From contig NZ_JAMZFT010000002.1 of NCBI RefSeq assembly GCF_024158125.1, forward strand, positions 186,001 to 250,000: 64,000 nt of DNA, given 5' to 3'. The notes beneath the pieces were generated by a model. It saw only the letters and a list, made by a program, of their open reading frames with translations, was not told the DNA's origin and did not search any database. This document shows positions 53,600 to 61,440 of the stretch, one piece after another (positions within the stretch are counted from its first letter, which is position 1; each line of letters starts with the position of its first letter). The stretch comes from Futiania mangrovi (GTDB lineage: Bacteria; Pseudomonadota; Alphaproteobacteria; Futianiales; Futianiaceae). The position numbers were made by a program, and so were the translations under genes.

Positions 53600-55041
53600 C
53601 ACGCACCCTCCCCGGCGGACAGGCTCCGCGGGCTCAGGACCCAGGTGTCCTTTGTGCCGCCGCCCTGGCTGGAATTGACGACGAGCGAACCTTCGCGCAG
53701 CGCGACGCGCGTAAGGCCGCCCGGCACGATGTTCACCTCCTCGCCCACCAGCACGAAGGGGCGCAGGTCGACGTGGCGGGGCGCGACCCCGCTGTCGACG
53801 AACGTCGGGCATGTCGACAGCGCGAGCGTCGGCTGCGCGATGTAGTCGTGCGGGCGCGCCTTGAGCTGGGCGGCGAACGCCTCCCGCTCCGCCTTGGAGG
53901 CGGTCGGACCGACAAGCATCCCGTAGCCGCCCGAACCATGCACCATCTTCACCACCAGCTGGTCCAGATTGTCGAGGACATGGGACAGTTCGTCCGGCTT
54001 GGCGCAGTTCCAGGTCGGCACGTTCTTCAGGATCGGCTCCTCGCCGAGATAGAAGCGCACCATCTCCGGCACGTACATGTAGACGGCCTTGTCGTCGGCG
54101 ATGCCCGCGCCCACGGCGTTGGCGACCGTGACGTTGCCCTTCGCATAGGCGTCGACGAGGCCCGGCACGCCCAGCACCGACTCCGGCTTGAAGACGCGCG
54201 GATCGAGGTAATCGTCGTCGATCCGGCGGTAGATCACGTCCACGCGCTTCGGACCCGACGTCGTGCGCATGTAGACGATGTCGCCCTCGACGAAGAGGTC
54301 GGGCCCCTCGACCAGTTCCACGCCCATCTCGTCGGCGAGAAAGGAGTGCTCGTAATAGGCCGAGTTGTAGGAACCGGGCGTCAGCAGCGCGACCGTCGGC
54401 TCGTGGTCGCAGTTGCGCGGCGCGACCGTACGCAGTGTCTCCAGCAATTGCTCGGGATAATGCGAAACCGGCTCGATCAGGTTGCGGGCGAACAGTTCCG
54501 GGAACAGGCGCATCATCACCTCCCGGTTCTCGATCATGTAGGAGACGCCGGAGGGGGTGCGGCAATTGTCTTCGAGCACGTAGAACTCGTCGGCCCCCGT
54601 GCGCACCATGTCGATACCCGCGATGTGCGTGTAGACGCGGCGGGGCACCTCCAGCCCCTTCATGACAGGCAGGAAGCTCGGGTTTCCGTAGACGAGCGCC
54701 TCCGGCACGTGGCCCGCGCGCACGATCTCGCGGTCGTGGTAGACGTCGTGGAGGAACGCGTTGAGCGCCTTCACGCGCTGTTCGAGGCCGCGCTGCAGCA
54801 GGGCCCATTCGGACGCATCCAGCACCCGCGGGATGATGTCGAAGGGGATCAGCCGCTCCGGGTCGCCGCCCTCGGTGTAGACGGCGAAGGTGATGCCGAT
54901 GCGGCGAAAGAGATGCTCCGCCTCCGCCCGCTTCAGGCGAACGACATCGGGAGGCATCGCCTCCAGCCAGCGCCGCACCATCTCATACTGCGGACGGCAG
55001 GCGTCGCCCCACCCCCCCATCTCGTCGAAGACGTGTGCCAC
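53599..55041 (-). CDS. Circularly permuted ATP-grasp protein
   Basis: 480 aa from a GTG at 55041, chosen because GGAGAAGCAGG precedes it; an upstream ATG at 55110 would add 23 unconserved residues. FDIIPRVLDASEWALLQRGL and EQRVKALNAFLHDVYHD are the DUF404/407 hallmark. DNCRTPSGVSYMIENREVM, MRTTSGPKRVDVIYRRIDDD, YLDP and VVKMVHGSGGYGMLVGP belong to the permuted ATP-grasp catalytic region. Such enzymes probably form an amide or peptide bond with ATP; the substrate is unknown. First gene of the Anbu cluster. Confidence 0.93.
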   Translation of the reverse strand: MAHVFDEMGGWGDACRPQYEMVRRWLEAMPPDVVRLKRAEAEHLFRRIGITFAVYTEGGDPERLIPFDIIPRVLDASEWALLQRGLEQRVKALNAFLHDVYHDREIVRAGHVPEALVYGNPSFLPVMKGLEVPRRVYTHIAGIDMVRTGADEFYVLEDNCRTPSGVSYMIENREVMMRLFPELFARNLIEPVSHYPEQLLETLRTVAPRNCDHEPTVALLTPGSYNSAYYEHSFLADEMGVELVEGPDLFVEGDIVYMRTTSGPKRVDVIYRRIDDDYLDPRVFKPESVLGVPGLVDAYAKGNVTVANAVGAGIADDKAVYMYVPEMVRFYLGEEPILKNVPTWNCAKPDELSHVLDNLDQLVVKMVHGSGGYGMLVGPTASKAEREAFAAQLKARPHDYIAQPTLALSTCPTFVDSGVAPRHVDLRPFVLVGEEVNIVPGGLTRVALREGSLVVNSSQGGGTKDTWVLSPRSLSAGEGA

Positions 55042-55146
55042 CCTGCTTCTCCGCTTCTGACCGGCTTTTCGCACTGCAACAGCTTGGAGCCCGCCAAGGT
55101 TGCAGGTCAAGTAGCTGGGCGAAGGCAGGGCAGGGCCGCGGTCGTC

Positions 55147-55737
55147 TCAGACCCCCGACCGGGTGCAGTGCAGGTCGCGGATCCTGCCGTCGTCGAGGCC
55201 GTAGCACCATCCGTGGACATTCAGGTCCTGGCCGCGCGCCCAGGCGTCGAGCACGATCGGCGTCTCGCAGACCGAGCGCACCTGGTCGATCACGTTCAGT
55301 TCGCACAGCCGGTTGTGACGCGCTGCCGCATCGAGGGGGGACAGCTCGGCCTCGTTCCGCGTGGCAATTTCCTGGATGGGACGCAACCAGTAGTCGATGA
55401 GCCCATGACGCCGCCCGTCGACCGCGGCATGAACGCCGCCGCACCCGTAGTGCCCGCAGACGATGACGTGCCGGACCTTCAGCACCTCGACCGCGAACTG
55501 AAGCGTGGACAGCACGTTGATGTCCGCCCGGTGCACGACATTGGCCACGTTGCGGTGCACGAACACCTCGCCCGGCGCCAGGCCGGTGATCACGTTCGCC
55601 GGCACACGGCTGTCGGAACAGCCGATCCAGAAGTATTCCGGCGTCTGCAGCTTGGACAGGGCGGCAAAGTAATCCGGCTGCTCCGCGATCCGTTCCGCGG
55701 CCCAGTCGGCGTTCCGCTTGAGCAGATGTTCGATCAT
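55147..55737 (-). CDS. Beta-class carbonic anhydrase
   Basis: 196 aa from ATG 55737. It interconverts CO2 and bicarbonate. Zinc ligands Cys40, His96 and Cys99 and the Asp42-Arg44 dyad are visible in IGCSDSRVPAN and VCGHYGCGG. VFVHRNVANVV and LQFAVEVLKVRHVIV are typical. Length is slightly short at the N-terminus but complete. CO2 supply for Ccr is a possible role. It is followed (minus direction) by the Anbu cluster, 105 bp away, and is adjacent to the stress locus, but I found no EcfG-type site upstream of it. Confidence 0.94.
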   Translation of the reverse strand: MIEHLLKRNADWAAERIAEQPDYFAALSKLQTPEYFWIGCSDSRVPANVITGLAPGEVFVHRNVANVVHRADINVLSTLQFAVEVLKVRHVIVCGHYGCGGVHAAVDGRRHGLIDYWLRPIQEIATRNEAELSPLDAAARHNRLCELNVIDQVRSVCETPIVLDAWARGQDLNVHGWCYGLDDGRIRDLHCTRSGV

Positions 55738-55859
55738 GCGCCCTTTCCCACGGCGGCCACTCTCACCCTGCATGCGCTTATGGACCGCTCCCGGCGAGGC
55801 ATCAATCCTCGGACGCCCCGAGGCGCCATGCAACCCCGCCATGCGGAGGGGGCAAGGGG

Positions 55860-55885
55860 GGAACCGCATCCCCGCTGCAGTCGTT
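55860..55885 (+). promoter_or_regulatory. EcfG-type promoter of the small protein at 55926
   Basis: GGAAC (55860-55864), 17 bases, CGTT (55882-55885). This matches the general-stress sigma EcfG consensus GGAAC-N16/17-CGTT. Transcription would start near 55892, upstream of the ATG at 55926 and after the alternative start at 55884. Confidence 0.75.
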
Positions 55886-55925
55886 GTTCTTCATCAACCC
55901 TTCATGCAGACGAGAGGAGGCCCCC

Positions 55926-56183
55926 ATGTCGCAGGACATGCCCCGCAAGCCATTCGATCTTGCCGATGCCAAGCTCGATCCGACCGGACATTTCGACCAC
56001 CCGCGAGAGGTTCTCGCCAGGGACGACCTGAGCCTTCAGGACCGCGCCGACATCCTCAGCCAATGGGAGCGCGAGGCCTACCAGCTGCAGGTTGCCGCGG
56101 GCGAGAACATGGCCGGGGGCGAGGCAGACATGCTGCGCGACGTGCGCCTTGCGCGGCGCGAACTGGAGGGCGGCGCGGGCTGA
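55926..56183 (+). CDS. Small conserved-looking protein, probably EcfG-controlled
   Basis: 85 aa from ATG 55926, preceded by GAGGAGG. KLDPTGHFDHPREVLARDDL followed by SLQDRADILSQWEREAYQLQ and VAAGENM resembles a family of short alphaproteobacterial proteins with a P..VL.D..L...K..IL..WE.DA..LQVA pattern. The rest is helical and acidic; there is no cofactor or membrane motif. It has its own EcfG-type promoter and a strong terminator, making it a monocistronic stress gene. Molecular function unknown. Confidence 0.8.
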   Translation: MSQDMPRKPFDLADAKLDPTGHFDHPREVLARDDLSLQDRADILSQWEREAYQLQVAAGENMAGGEADMLRDVRLARRELEGGAG

Positions 56184-56214
56184 ACCGCGGCGTCTGCCTT
56201 CGGCGGACCAGGGC

Positions 56215-56242
56215 GGCGGTGCCGGTACGGCACCGCCTTTTT
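56215..56242 (+). terminator. Rho-independent terminator
   Basis: GGCGGTGCCG (56215-56224) and CGGCACCGCC (56228-56237) form a perfect 10-bp stem with a 3-base loop, followed by TTTTT. It ends the small gene at 55926-56183. Confidence 0.93.
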
Positions 56243-56270
56243 CATGCCGCGGGCGCGCCCGGTGCCGCAG

Positions 56271-56456
56271 TCACTGACGTTCCTCGCGGTCGCGGGGATC
56301 GTTGCGCACCATGTTGGAGACGAGCGCCATGACAAGACCGACAAGCAGCGCATAGACCGCGATCTGGGCCAGCGCGACGGGCTGGTCCGCAAGCCCCCCC
56401 ATACCGAGGATTGCCGCGACGAGGACGGCGGCGAGGCACATCAGGATCCAGATCAC
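56271..56456 (-). CDS. DUF1328-like two-helix membrane protein
   Basis: 61 aa from a GTG at 56456, which follows AAGGGAGGGCAAT; the longer reading from 56501 lacks a ribosome site and would begin inside the promoter. Two hydrophobic helices (IWILMCLAAVLVAAILGMGG and ALAQIAVYALLVGLVMALVS) are followed by a short charged tail. The pattern W..L..LAAVLVAAILG.GG is that of DUF1328 (YtjA), a family of small membrane proteins often under stress control. It has an EcfG-type promoter. Confidence 0.75.
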   Translation of the reverse strand: MIWILMCLAAVLVAAILGMGGLADQPVALAQIAVYALLVGLVMALVSNMVRNDPRDREERQ

Positions 56457-56494
56457 ATTGCCCTCCCTTCCGTTTCGTTCAGATACCCTCCGAC

Positions 56495-56519
56495 AACGCA
56501 CCGGGCGGGGAGCGGTTCC
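56495..56519 (-). promoter_or_regulatory. EcfG-type promoter of the DUF1328-like gene
   Basis: On the minus strand GGAAC (56519-56515), 16 bases, CGTT (56498-56495), matching GGAAC-N16-CGTT. Transcription would start about 56488, giving a leader of some 30 bases before the GTG at 56456. Confidence 0.75.
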
Positions 56520-56537
56520 GCGGTCCAGGGGCCCCGC

Positions 56538-57335
56538 TCAGGCAGGCTGGGCCGTCGATTCGAAGAAAAGGGCCTGGCTGACCGCCGCGCGCACCGTGTC
56601 CGTGTGAAACGGTTTGGTGATGAGGAACGTCGGTTCCGGACGCTCACCTGTCAGCAGCCGGTCCGGATAGGCCGTGATGAAGATCACCGGCACTTCGAAC
56701 TCGCCAAGGATATCGTGCACCGCGTCGATGCCCGAGGAACCGTCGGCAAGCTGGATGTCGGCCAGGACGAGGCCCGGACGCTCCGAGCGCGCCATCGTCA
56801 CCGCGTCGCGGCGGGTCGCGGCAACGCCCACGATGTCATGGCCGAGCCCGCGCACGATCGACTCGATGTCCATGGCGATGATCGGCTCGTCCTCGATGAT
56901 GAGGACGCGGGTCGCGACCTGGCGGTCGATCTCTGCGATGGCGTCTCGCAGGAGTGCGCCCACCACGTCTTCGTCCACGTCGAGGACGAAGGCCGCGTCG
57001 GCATGACCGAATCCTTCCAGCGCCGTGAGCAGCAACGCCTGCCGCGAGCGCGGGGTCAATGCGGACAATCGCCTGTTTGCGCGCGCCTCGCGTGCCGCCG
57101 GCGCCGTGGCGGCCGGCTCCGGCACCTCCACACGGGCCGTATCCCAGATCGCGTGCAAAAGCCGGTAGAGGCCGAGGCGTGCATCCGTAACGGCCGGGAA
57201 GACGTCGGGACTTGCAACGATCGCCTCGAGGACCGCGGCCACATAAGCGTCACCGCTGTCCTGCCGGCCGGTCAGCGCCCGGGCATAGCGCCGCAGATAG
57301 GGCAGGTGCGGCGCGATCTTCTGTGCGAGAGACAT
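56538..57335 (-). CDS. phyR: General stress response anti-anti-sigma regulator PhyR
   Basis: 265 aa from ATG 57335. Residues 1-130 mimic an ECF sigma factor (PHLPYLRRYARALTG, LTPRSRQALLLTALEGF); 142-262 are a receiver with acceptor Asp193 (GLVLADIQLADGSSG), acidic ED at 148-149 and Lys in FLITKPF. When phosphorylated, PhyR takes NepR away from EcfG. It is divergent from nepR-ecfG and has its own EcfG-type promoter, giving positive feedback. The sensor kinase at 58242-59966 is a likely phosphodonor. Confidence 0.95.
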   Translation of the reverse strand: MSLAQKIAPHLPYLRRYARALTGRQDSGDAYVAAVLEAIVASPDVFPAVTDARLGLYRLLHAIWDTARVEVPEPAATAPAAREARANRRLSALTPRSRQALLLTALEGFGHADAAFVLDVDEDVVGALLRDAIAEIDRQVATRVLIIEDEPIIAMDIESIVRGLGHDIVGVAATRRDAVTMARSERPGLVLADIQLADGSSGIDAVHDILGEFEVPVIFITAYPDRLLTGERPEPTFLITKPFHTDTVRAAVSQALFFESTAQPA

Positions 57336-57384
57336 CGGGTATCCCCCCTCGAGGGTTGCTGTTCGGGTTCGATCCTGACCTGTC

Positions 57385-57410
57385 AACGCGCGCCTGCGCG
57401 ATTCCGTTCC
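57385..57410 (-). promoter_or_regulatory. EcfG-type promoter of phyR
   Basis: On the minus strand GGAAC (57410-57406), 17 bases, CGTT (57388-57385). Transcription would start about 57378, 43 bases before the phyR start. Its -35 is one half of the palindrome GTTCCCGGCCGGGAAC at 57406-57421. Confidence 0.78.
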
Positions 57411-57416
57411 CGGCCG

Positions 57417-57441
57417 GGAACCATTTCCCCCGGGATGCGTT
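57417..57441 (+). promoter_or_regulatory. EcfG-type promoter of nepR-ecfG
   Basis: GGAAC (57417-57421), 16 bases, CGTT (57438-57441), about 60 bases before the nepR start. Together with the phyR promoter it forms back-to-back -35 elements inside a perfect 16-base palindrome (57406-57421). Confidence 0.8.
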
Positions 57442-57504
57442 AGGCTATCGGTTCACCGCGACCCGCCGATGTCACCGGCGGACAGATTGGGCAGGCAGGA
57501 CGGC

Positions 57505-57696
57505 ATGACGCAAAACGAACGGCATGGAGCATCGGGAGAGCGCACGCCGCACCGCGCCGAGCGCTCCGGCAAGGAAGAGCTGATCGCCCGCCAGCTTCGG
57601 CAGGTCTACGGGCAGGTCGCCGACGAACCGATTCCCGAGCGCTTCCTCGATCTTCTGAAGCAGATCGAAGAGCAGGAAGGCAGGGCCGGCCGATGA
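57505..57696 (+). CDS. nepR: Anti-sigma factor NepR
   Basis: 63 aa from ATG 57505. KEELIARQLRQVYGQVADEP followed by IPERFLDLLKQIEE is the NepR core, two helices that bind EcfG and PhyR. The N-terminal 28 residues are charged and disordered, as usual. The stop overlaps the ecfG start (ATGA). An upstream ATG at 57469 is possible but lacks a ribosome site and is not family-like. Confidence 0.94.
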   Translation: MTQNERHGASGERTPHRAERSGKEELIARQLRQVYGQVADEPIPERFLDLLKQIEEQEGRAGR

Positions 57697-58238
57697 CAGA
57701 CATCACGGTCCGGGACGAGATCATTGCGCTGCTGCCCAACCTGCGCGCCTTCGCCCGCTCGCTGGCGCACGATCCCGCGCGCGCCGACGACCTCGTGCAG
57801 GACACTCTCGTCAAGGCGCTGTCCAACCTCGACAAGTTCCGTGACGGGACGAACCTGAAGGCCTGGCTCTTCACGATCCTGCGGAACACCTTCTATTCCG
57901 ACGGGCGGCGGCGTTGGCGCGAAGTGGCCGACAGCGACGGCGAACATGCACGCAAGCTGGCCTCGCGGCCGGCACAGCTCGATGCGATGGATCTCAGCGA
58001 TTTCTCGCAGGCATTGGCGGAAATCGGCGACGAGCAGCGCGAGGCCCTGATCCTCGTCGCTGCCTCGGGATTTTCCTACGAGGAGGCGGCCGAGATCTGC
58101 GGTTGCGCCGTGGGCACCGTGAAAAGCCGCGTCAACCGCGCGCGCCAGCGGCTGGTCGAGAGCCTCGGCCTGGACCCGGAGAGCGATCTCGGCGACGACG
58201 GGACGATGGAGGCCGCGGTCGCCGCCGCGTCCGTCTGA
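57693..58238 (+). CDS. ecfG: General stress ECF sigma factor EcfG
   Basis: 181 aa. Region 2 reads LRAFARSLAHDPARADDLVQ followed by DTLVKALSNLDKF; region 4 reads EQREALILVAASGFSYEEAA and EICGCAVGTVKSRVNRARQR. This sequence is typical of ECF15 (EcfG) sigma factors, which direct the general stress response of alphaproteobacteria. It overlaps nepR by 4 bases and is followed by a sensor kinase after 3 bases, so the three genes form one unit. Its predicted sites (GGAAC-N16/17-CGTT) occur in this locus five times. Confidence 0.95.
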   Translation: MTDITVRDEIIALLPNLRAFARSLAHDPARADDLVQDTLVKALSNLDKFRDGTNLKAWLFTILRNTFYSDGRRRWREVADSDGEHARKLASRPAQLDAMDLSDFSQALAEIGDEQREALILVAASGFSYEEAAEICGCAVGTVKSRVNRARQRLVESLGLDPESDLGDDGTMEAAVAAASV

Positions 58239-58241
58239 CGC

Positions 58242-59966
58242 ATGGGCAGGGGCGTCCTCGCCAGCATCCGCGTCCGCGTCGTGGTGCTGCTCGCGCTCTC
58301 GATGTTTCCGGCCGCGGTGCTCTCGGTCGCGCAGTCGGTCTCCAATCTCCACCTCGCGGCCGAAACCGCCAAGCGCGAGATCCTGCAGGAGGCACTGCTG
58401 TCAGCGACCGGCGCGCGGGACTTCTTCTCCCAGACCCAGGTCCTGCTCGCAGCGCTGGCGGCGCAGAACCTGGCGGCGCTGCCTGACGCGGCGTGCGCCG
58501 GCCGGCTGGCGCAGACCCCTCACCGGGACCGCTATGCGGCACTGGCCGCCATCGGCCCGGCAGGCGATGTCCGCTGCCACTATCCCGAAACGTCCCTCCC
58601 TGTCGCACTGGCGGGCGGTCCGGAACTGCAAACGGTCCGCAGCGAGCGGCGCTTCGTCCTGTCGAGCCGGCTGGCAGGGGCCGAAGAGGACGACGGCATC
58701 GTCCTCGCGATTCATCCGGTGATCGACGAGGCCCAGGAATTTGCAGGCGCTGCATCCGCCGCGATCCGGGCGGAGTTCCTGCGCCTGCTGCTGCGCCGCC
58801 CGGAAAGCGGCGATCCGGTGGTCACCGCCATCGTCGACCGGGCGGGGCGCGTGATCGCCGGGGACGGGGACGTGGGCCGCGAGTTGTCCTGGCTGGCAGA
58901 CGTCGTCGAGGAACAGAACCCCTTCGCGCGCGGCGCGCGCGTCGTCGACGAGATGCGGACGGGCGAGGCAGGCTATCTCTACGGGATCGCGCCGCTGTTC
59001 GAGCGCGATCTCTTCCTTCTGATCCGCGCCACGAACCCGGTGGCGCGGGTCGGCTTCAACATGCGCTTCGCCGCGACGCTCGCCATGCCGTTCCTGATGT
59101 GGACGATCGCGCTGGCTGTCGCCTGGTACGCAATCGACCGGTTCGTCGTGCGCTGGGTGGTCTATCTGCAACGCATCACGCGGGCCTATTCCAAGGGCAA
59201 GCTGGCATTGCGCACCGGCCCCATGGACGAGGCGCCGCAGGAGTTCAGGCTGCTCGGCGGCACGATGAATGCCATGGCGGAAGCGCTGGACGAGCGCGAG
59301 GAGCACTTGCGCGCTGCGCTCGATGAGCAGAAGGCGCTGCTGCGCGAGGTCTATCACCGGGTCAAGAACAACCTCCAGATCGTGGCGAGCCTCGTGAACC
59401 TGCAGATACGCCATGTCGACTCCGAGGAGGCGCGCGATGCCCTGTCGACCATGCAGGGACGGCTCAACGCGCTGGCCCTGGTGCATCGGAGCCTCTACGA
59501 GGCGGAGGGGCTGCACCGTCTCGACCTCGCGCGGGTCCTGCCCGACCTGGTCGCGCATTTCCATCGCACGCACGCGCCGGACGGCGCGAACGTCCGGGTC
59601 GAGACGGACATCGACCCCGTGATGATCGACCCCGACCGGGCCGTGCCCGTCTCGTTGTTCGTGGCCGAAGCGCTGACCAATGCCTTTGCCTACAACTGGC
59701 AGAACGGCGAGAGCGGGGTGCTGCGCGTCACCCTGAAGCGCGCTCCGGACGGCGAAATCACGCTGACCGTCGCAAACACCCGCAGCGGCGAGACCCGCAG
59801 CGACGTCCCGCTACCGGGGCTCGGCCGGAGGCTGATGGAAGGATTCGCCCGGCAGGTCGGCGGACGCAATAGCGCCGAGGTGACACCGCAGGAATGGCGC
59901 GCCATCCTGACGTTCCGCCTTCCCGATACCACGGCCGAAGCCCCCGCCGAGGCGCCGGCGCCCTAG
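58242..59966 (+). CDS. HisKA_2-type sensor histidine kinase, probable PhyR kinase
   Basis: 574 aa. N-terminal helix (VVVLLALSMFPAAVLSVAQ), an extracytoplasmic sensor of about 240 residues, a second helix (TLAMPFLMWTIALAVAWYAI), a HAMP-like linker, then HisKA_2: His372 in LREVYHRVKNNLQIVASLVN, followed by the ATPase domain with EALTNAFAY (N box) and LPGLGRRLMEGFARQVGG (G2 box). Kinases of this type phosphorylate PhyR-like receivers. It starts 3 bases after ecfG. The ligand sensed is unknown. It converges with the next gene, overlapping by 4 bases. Confidence 0.9.
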   Translation: MGRGVLASIRVRVVVLLALSMFPAAVLSVAQSVSNLHLAAETAKREILQEALLSATGARDFFSQTQVLLAALAAQNLAALPDAACAGRLAQTPHRDRYAALAAIGPAGDVRCHYPETSLPVALAGGPELQTVRSERRFVLSSRLAGAEEDDGIVLAIHPVIDEAQEFAGAASAAIRAEFLRLLLRRPESGDPVVTAIVDRAGRVIAGDGDVGRELSWLADVVEEQNPFARGARVVDEMRTGEAGYLYGIAPLFERDLFLLIRATNPVARVGFNMRFAATLAMPFLMWTIALAVAWYAIDRFVVRWVVYLQRITRAYSKGKLALRTGPMDEAPQEFRLLGGTMNAMAEALDEREEHLRAALDEQKALLREVYHRVKNNLQIVASLVNLQIRHVDSEEARDALSTMQGRLNALALVHRSLYEAEGLHRLDLARVLPDLVAHFHRTHAPDGANVRVETDIDPVMIDPDRAVPVSLFVAEALTNAFAYNWQNGESGVLRVTLKRAPDGEITLTVANTRSGETRSDVPLPGLGRRLMEGFARQVGGRNSAEVTPQEWRAILTFRLPDTTAEAPAEAPAP

Positions 59967-61084
59967 GAGGCGGCAGCGACCTTCGCCAGCGCATCGCGCA
60001 GCGCGGGCCCGTCGAACGGCTTCACGAGCACCGGGCGATCCGCGAAGCCCGCGGGAAGGTTGGCGCGTCCCGCAGCGCCGGTGGCGAAGAGAAACGGGAT
60101 GCCCCGCGCGGCCAGTGCCTGCGCCACCTCGACAGAGGAGGCGTCGCCCAGGTGAAGATCCAGCACCGCGGCGTCCACGCGATCCGCGTCGAGACGCGCC
60201 AGCGCGTCCCGCACCGTCTCGACGGGGCCGATAACGGTGTGCCCGCCCTCTTCGAGCATTGCCTGAAGATCCATCGCGATCAGCACCTCGTCCTCGAGCA
60301 GCAAAACACGCAGCGGGCGCGCCTCCGGCACCCCTTCCGGACCCGGCCCCGCTGCCGGGGCTTGCCACCGCTCCCCCGCGTCCGCGACGGCGCCGCTGTC
60401 AGGGATGTCCAGGCGTGCGGTCAAGCCCTCGGGCCGGTACTCGAGCGAAACGTGCCCGCCTGTTTCCGAGGGAACGACACGGCGAACGAGGTCCGAGCCG
60501 AAGCCAGTGCGGGCGGGTGGCGTGACCGCAGGGCCGCCCGTCTCCCGCCAATCGAGCGTGAGGCGGCCGTCTGCCAGCGTCCATCCGATATCGACCTGGC
60601 CGCCGGGGACACTGAGCGCGCCATATTTCGCCGCATTGGTCATCAGCTCGTGGAGCAGGAGCGCGACCGCCTGCCCGGCCCGCGCCGGCAGGGACACGGC
60701 CGGACCGGAGATACACACGCGCTCGCGCCCGAAAGGCTGTGCCTCCGCCTCTGCCAGTGCGCGCAGCGCGACGCCTTGCGCACCATCCGCCGTCAACGCA
60801 CCCTGCACGCGGGCCAGTGCCGCAATGCGTCCGTTCACCGTGGCAGCCAGCTCCTGCACATTCTCCGCACCGCGCGCCGAATGGCTGACGATCGCCTGCA
60901 CCCGGGCGAGCAGGTTCTTCATGCGGTGGTCCATCTCGGCCATCAGCGTGCGCAGGTGCGCCACCTCCGCCACGGCGCCCGGCAGAGCGTCATCGTGTTC
61001 CGCCCCCTCGGTCTGGACGGGCATATCCGGCCGGCGTTCCGGACGGCGGGGAGCCGGGGCCAGGATGTGTCGGTCTTGCGTCAC
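59963..61084 (-). CDS. HWE-type histidine kinase fused to a C-terminal receiver
   Basis: 373 aa with a GTG start at 61084 (GGAG upstream); an ATG at 61024 is possible. No membrane helix and no recognised sensor domain. HWE-type dimerisation with His53 in MDHRMKNLLARVQAIVSHSA, then the ATPase N box LLLHELMTNAAKYGALSVPG, and from about residue 255 a receiver (RVLLLEDEVLIAMDLQAML, acceptor Asp in VLDLHLGD, Lys in VLVKPF). This is a soluble hybrid kinase. It may accept or divert phosphate from PhyR signalling as part of the general stress network; this is inferred from location. Confidence 0.9.
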   Translation of the reverse strand: MTQDRHILAPAPRRPERRPDMPVQTEGAEHDDALPGAVAEVAHLRTLMAEMDHRMKNLLARVQAIVSHSARGAENVQELAATVNGRIAALARVQGALTADGAQGVALRALAEAEAQPFGRERVCISGPAVSLPARAGQAVALLLHELMTNAAKYGALSVPGGQVDIGWTLADGRLTLDWRETGGPAVTPPARTGFGSDLVRRVVPSETGGHVSLEYRPEGLTARLDIPDSGAVADAGERWQAPAAGPGPEGVPEARPLRVLLLEDEVLIAMDLQAMLEEGGHTVIGPVETVRDALARLDADRVDAAVLDLHLGDASSVEVAQALAARGIPFLFATGAAGRANLPAGFADRPVLVKPFDGPALRDALAKVAAAS

Positions 61085-61156
61085 GCGCCATCGCTCCGCT
61101 CAAAGGAAGGCAGGTCCGGATTCCGTCAGCCGCACCGCACCCGGCAACGCGTTCAG

Positions 61157-61182
61157 GGAACCTTCCGCGCCAGCCCCGCGTT
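61157..61182 (+). promoter_or_regulatory. EcfG-type promoter of csbD
   Basis: GGAAC (61157-61161), 17 bases, CGTT (61179-61182). Transcription would start about 61189, 26 bases before the csbD start. Confidence 0.75.
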
Positions 61183-61214
61183 GCCCGGGCAGTCCGCAGC
61201 ATGAAGGAGGCAAC

Positions 61215-61415
61215 ATGATGAACCTCGACCAGATCGAAGGCAAATGGACGCAGATCAAGGGTGCCCTGCGGCAGGAGTGGGCCAAGCTGACCGAGGACGA
61301 CCTCGAGTTCGCCCGGGGCAGCCGCGAGAAGCTCGCCGGGCGCATCCAGGAACGCTACGGAGTCGCCCGCGAGGACGCCTTGGAGCAGATCCAGGAATGG
61401 GAGGCGCGTCACTGA
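61215..61415 (+). CDS. CsbD family stress protein
   Basis: 66 aa from ATG 61215, following AAGGAGG. MNLDQIEGKWTQIKGALRQ and EWAKLTEDDLEFARG then REKLAGRIQERYGVAREDAL match CsbD throughout. These small hydrophilic proteins accumulate under general stress; the molecular function is unknown. The upstream EcfG-type promoter fits that role. An adjacent in-frame ATG (61218) may be the real start. Confidence 0.93.
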   Translation: MMNLDQIEGKWTQIKGALRQEWAKLTEDDLEFARGSREKLAGRIQERYGVAREDALEQIQEWEARH

Positions 61416-61440
61416 CGCGCCCGCCCTCTCCGGCGGACGG

